Assembly (NCBI GenBank): GCA_963978895.1
Contig: OZ022241.1
Coordinates: 21,188,073 to 21,252,072, forward strand
Length of the DNA stretch: 64,000 nucleotides
DNA from: Erpobdella octoculata
Lineage: Eukaryota; Annelida; Clitellata; Hirudinida; Erpobdellidae
Reading direction: 5' to 3'
A program made the position numbers and the translations under genes. The notes below the pieces were generated by a model. That model worked only from the letters and a program-made list of their open reading frames with translations. It was not told the origin of the DNA and ran no database searches. Each line of letters begins with the position of its first letter. Position 1 is the stretch's first letter. Shown here piece by piece: positions 62,682-64,000 of this stretch.

Positions 62682-64000
62682 TTAAACTAACGCCTCAGCG
62701 ACTGTAAGTGCTTCTTGATTAGACAGGGCATATTTTTTAGGCCACTTCGAAAAATAATCCCTGACAAGTAAGATATATTTATTTCTATTCACTGATTCAG
62801 GAAAAGGGCCAGCAACATCGATTGCAACACTTTCAAAATATTGTATTGCTGCAGTTCTCTTTTTGTTTTTATGACTTCTAGTTGCAGCACACGTATGCAC
62901 CAATTTTAACGTCGTTCTTGTAGTGTAACAAATAGAACCGTCGACGAATTTTATCCAGAATTTTGTTGACTCCAAGATGACCTCTAGATGTACCAGCATG
63001 CATCTCTTTAAGTACCTCAACAATTTTTGATTTTGGAATTATTATCTGAAGATGATAGAAGAGTCCATTAACAGTTTCCCATATTTAAAAAAAAAACTCC
63101 TTTATCAAACTTTAGCGAGTCCCACTGTGCCCAATAAGCTTTCGTTACAAGCCTTTCACTCAAAATTTCGGTCCAATCTGGTCGCCGTTTCTGCTGCATC
63201 CATTGTATTAGTGGTCTTATGTCGTCATCCTTGAGTTGTTCTTTTCTTAAATTTTCATCAGTCTAGGTTTTCTAAAGCTATTCTGAAACATGTGTTTTTA
63301 TTCTTTTCTTTTATATGGGAGCAATGTCCACAGCCAATCTCACACGGTCGACGAGATAACAAATCTGCATTCATATGCAACTGTCCTTTCCGCTGTTCCA
63401 CACTAAATTGATAAATTTTTAATCGTTCAACCCATCTTGCCACTTGACCTTCTTGATTCTTGAAACTCAACAACTCTTGGGGGCAGCATGATCAGTTCGT
63501 AACAGGAATGGTTGACCATTAAATGGCCATAGAGATATTTATGGTAATGCTTGACTGCTTCAACAACAGCCAATAATTCTCGTTTATTAACACAGCAATA
63601 ACGTTCTGCTGTAATAAGACAATACGTTTTCGATTTTTTCATCTTCTGAGACAATACTGATCCCACATCAGAACTGCTTGCATCAGTGTCTAATATGAAC
63701 GTTTCACCAGGAACAGGATAGGCCAAAACTGGAGAAGTACTGATTGCATTCTTCAGTTCATCTAAAGCTGTCTGACATGATGGAGTTCAGTTAAAATGAC
63801 TTCCTTTTCTTGTAAACTGGTGCATCTCTGCTTGCAAAATTCATCACAAATCTTCTGTAATATGTACATATTCTTAGAAAACTTCTCAATTTTGCAATAT
63901 CCTTTGGCGGTGGCCAATGAGTGACAGCTTCAAGTTTTTCTGGAGCAGTTTTTACATCTTCTGAAGATACAATGTGTCCCAGATACCGCACCTTTGTTTC
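62682..64000 (-). pseudogene. Ty3/Gypsy pol fragment: end of RT, RNase H, integrase start
   Basis: Minus-strand pieces in order: MRYLGHIVSSEDVKTAPEKL, LRSFLRICTYYRRFV (RT end), FILDTDASSSDVGSVLSQ, RELLAVVEAVKHYHKYLYG (RNase H), WVERLKIYQFSVEQRKGQLH followed by NADLLSRRPC, then integrase IDVAGPFPESVNRNKYILLV with RDYFSKWP. Several frame changes (near 63790, 63470, 63250, 63025) show it is dead. It continues past the window end. Confidence 0.85.

Overview
This is AT-rich, repeat-saturated genomic DNA from an animal, probably an invertebrate with large introns. The evidence is spliced genes with canonical GT/AG junctions, a peptide O-xylosyltransferase (a metazoan proteoglycan enzyme), a SHIPPO/ODF3-type sperm-tail protein, and a mix of metazoan transposons: Penelope-like elements with hammerhead ribozymes, restriction-endonuclease-type LINEs, CR1/L2-like LINEs, Ty3/Gypsy, Helitrons, hAT, piggyBac and tRNA-derived SINEs. 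I cannot name the species. More than 30 (TA)n tracts, several (CATA)n tracts and GC-rich minisatellites break up the sequence, and most long Tyr-Ile or Met-Tyr-Val-Cys reading frames are translations of these tracts.

Layout. 1-9.6 kb: no host exon recognised; a LINE 3' end, a broken Penelope pair, SINEs, microsatellites and a Helitron end. 9.6-44.4 kb: ten plus-strand exons of a xylosyltransferase gene (from inside the WSC domain to the stop codon). Its introns hold nearly all of the mobile DNA: Penelope pieces, a transposase relic, a Gypsy 5' end, a LINE reverse transcriptase, a non-autonomous LTR element whose left LTR carries a piggyBac element, a MITE, inverted Helitrons, and a nearly full-length Penelope element (38.8-43.0 kb). 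46.0-62.3 kb: a four-exon ODF3/SHIPPO gene (251 residues) whose 15-kb first intron holds a nested hAT element, Helitrons with 156-bp tandem repeats, two related R2/Hero-like LINEs set in (CATA)n, and a Helitron helicase relic. 62.7-64.0 kb: a broken Gypsy pol on the minus strand that runs off the window.

The most striking signal is a set of at least six compact hammerhead ribozymes, plus four decayed ones, in the terminal regions of different Penelope subfamilies. Stems I and II differ between copies but keep their pairing, and every copy has one extra U between the CUGANGA core and stem II. Penelope ends in the window nearly always abut (TA)n. The second notable structure is the 51.5-57.5 kb block: a LINE with identical 35-bp repeats at both ends lies next to a relative, both bounded by (CATA)n or (TATG)n and then by inverted Helitron ends.

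All calls come from reading the sequence. Splice sites were placed by frame continuity and conserved protein motifs, and no database search was possible.
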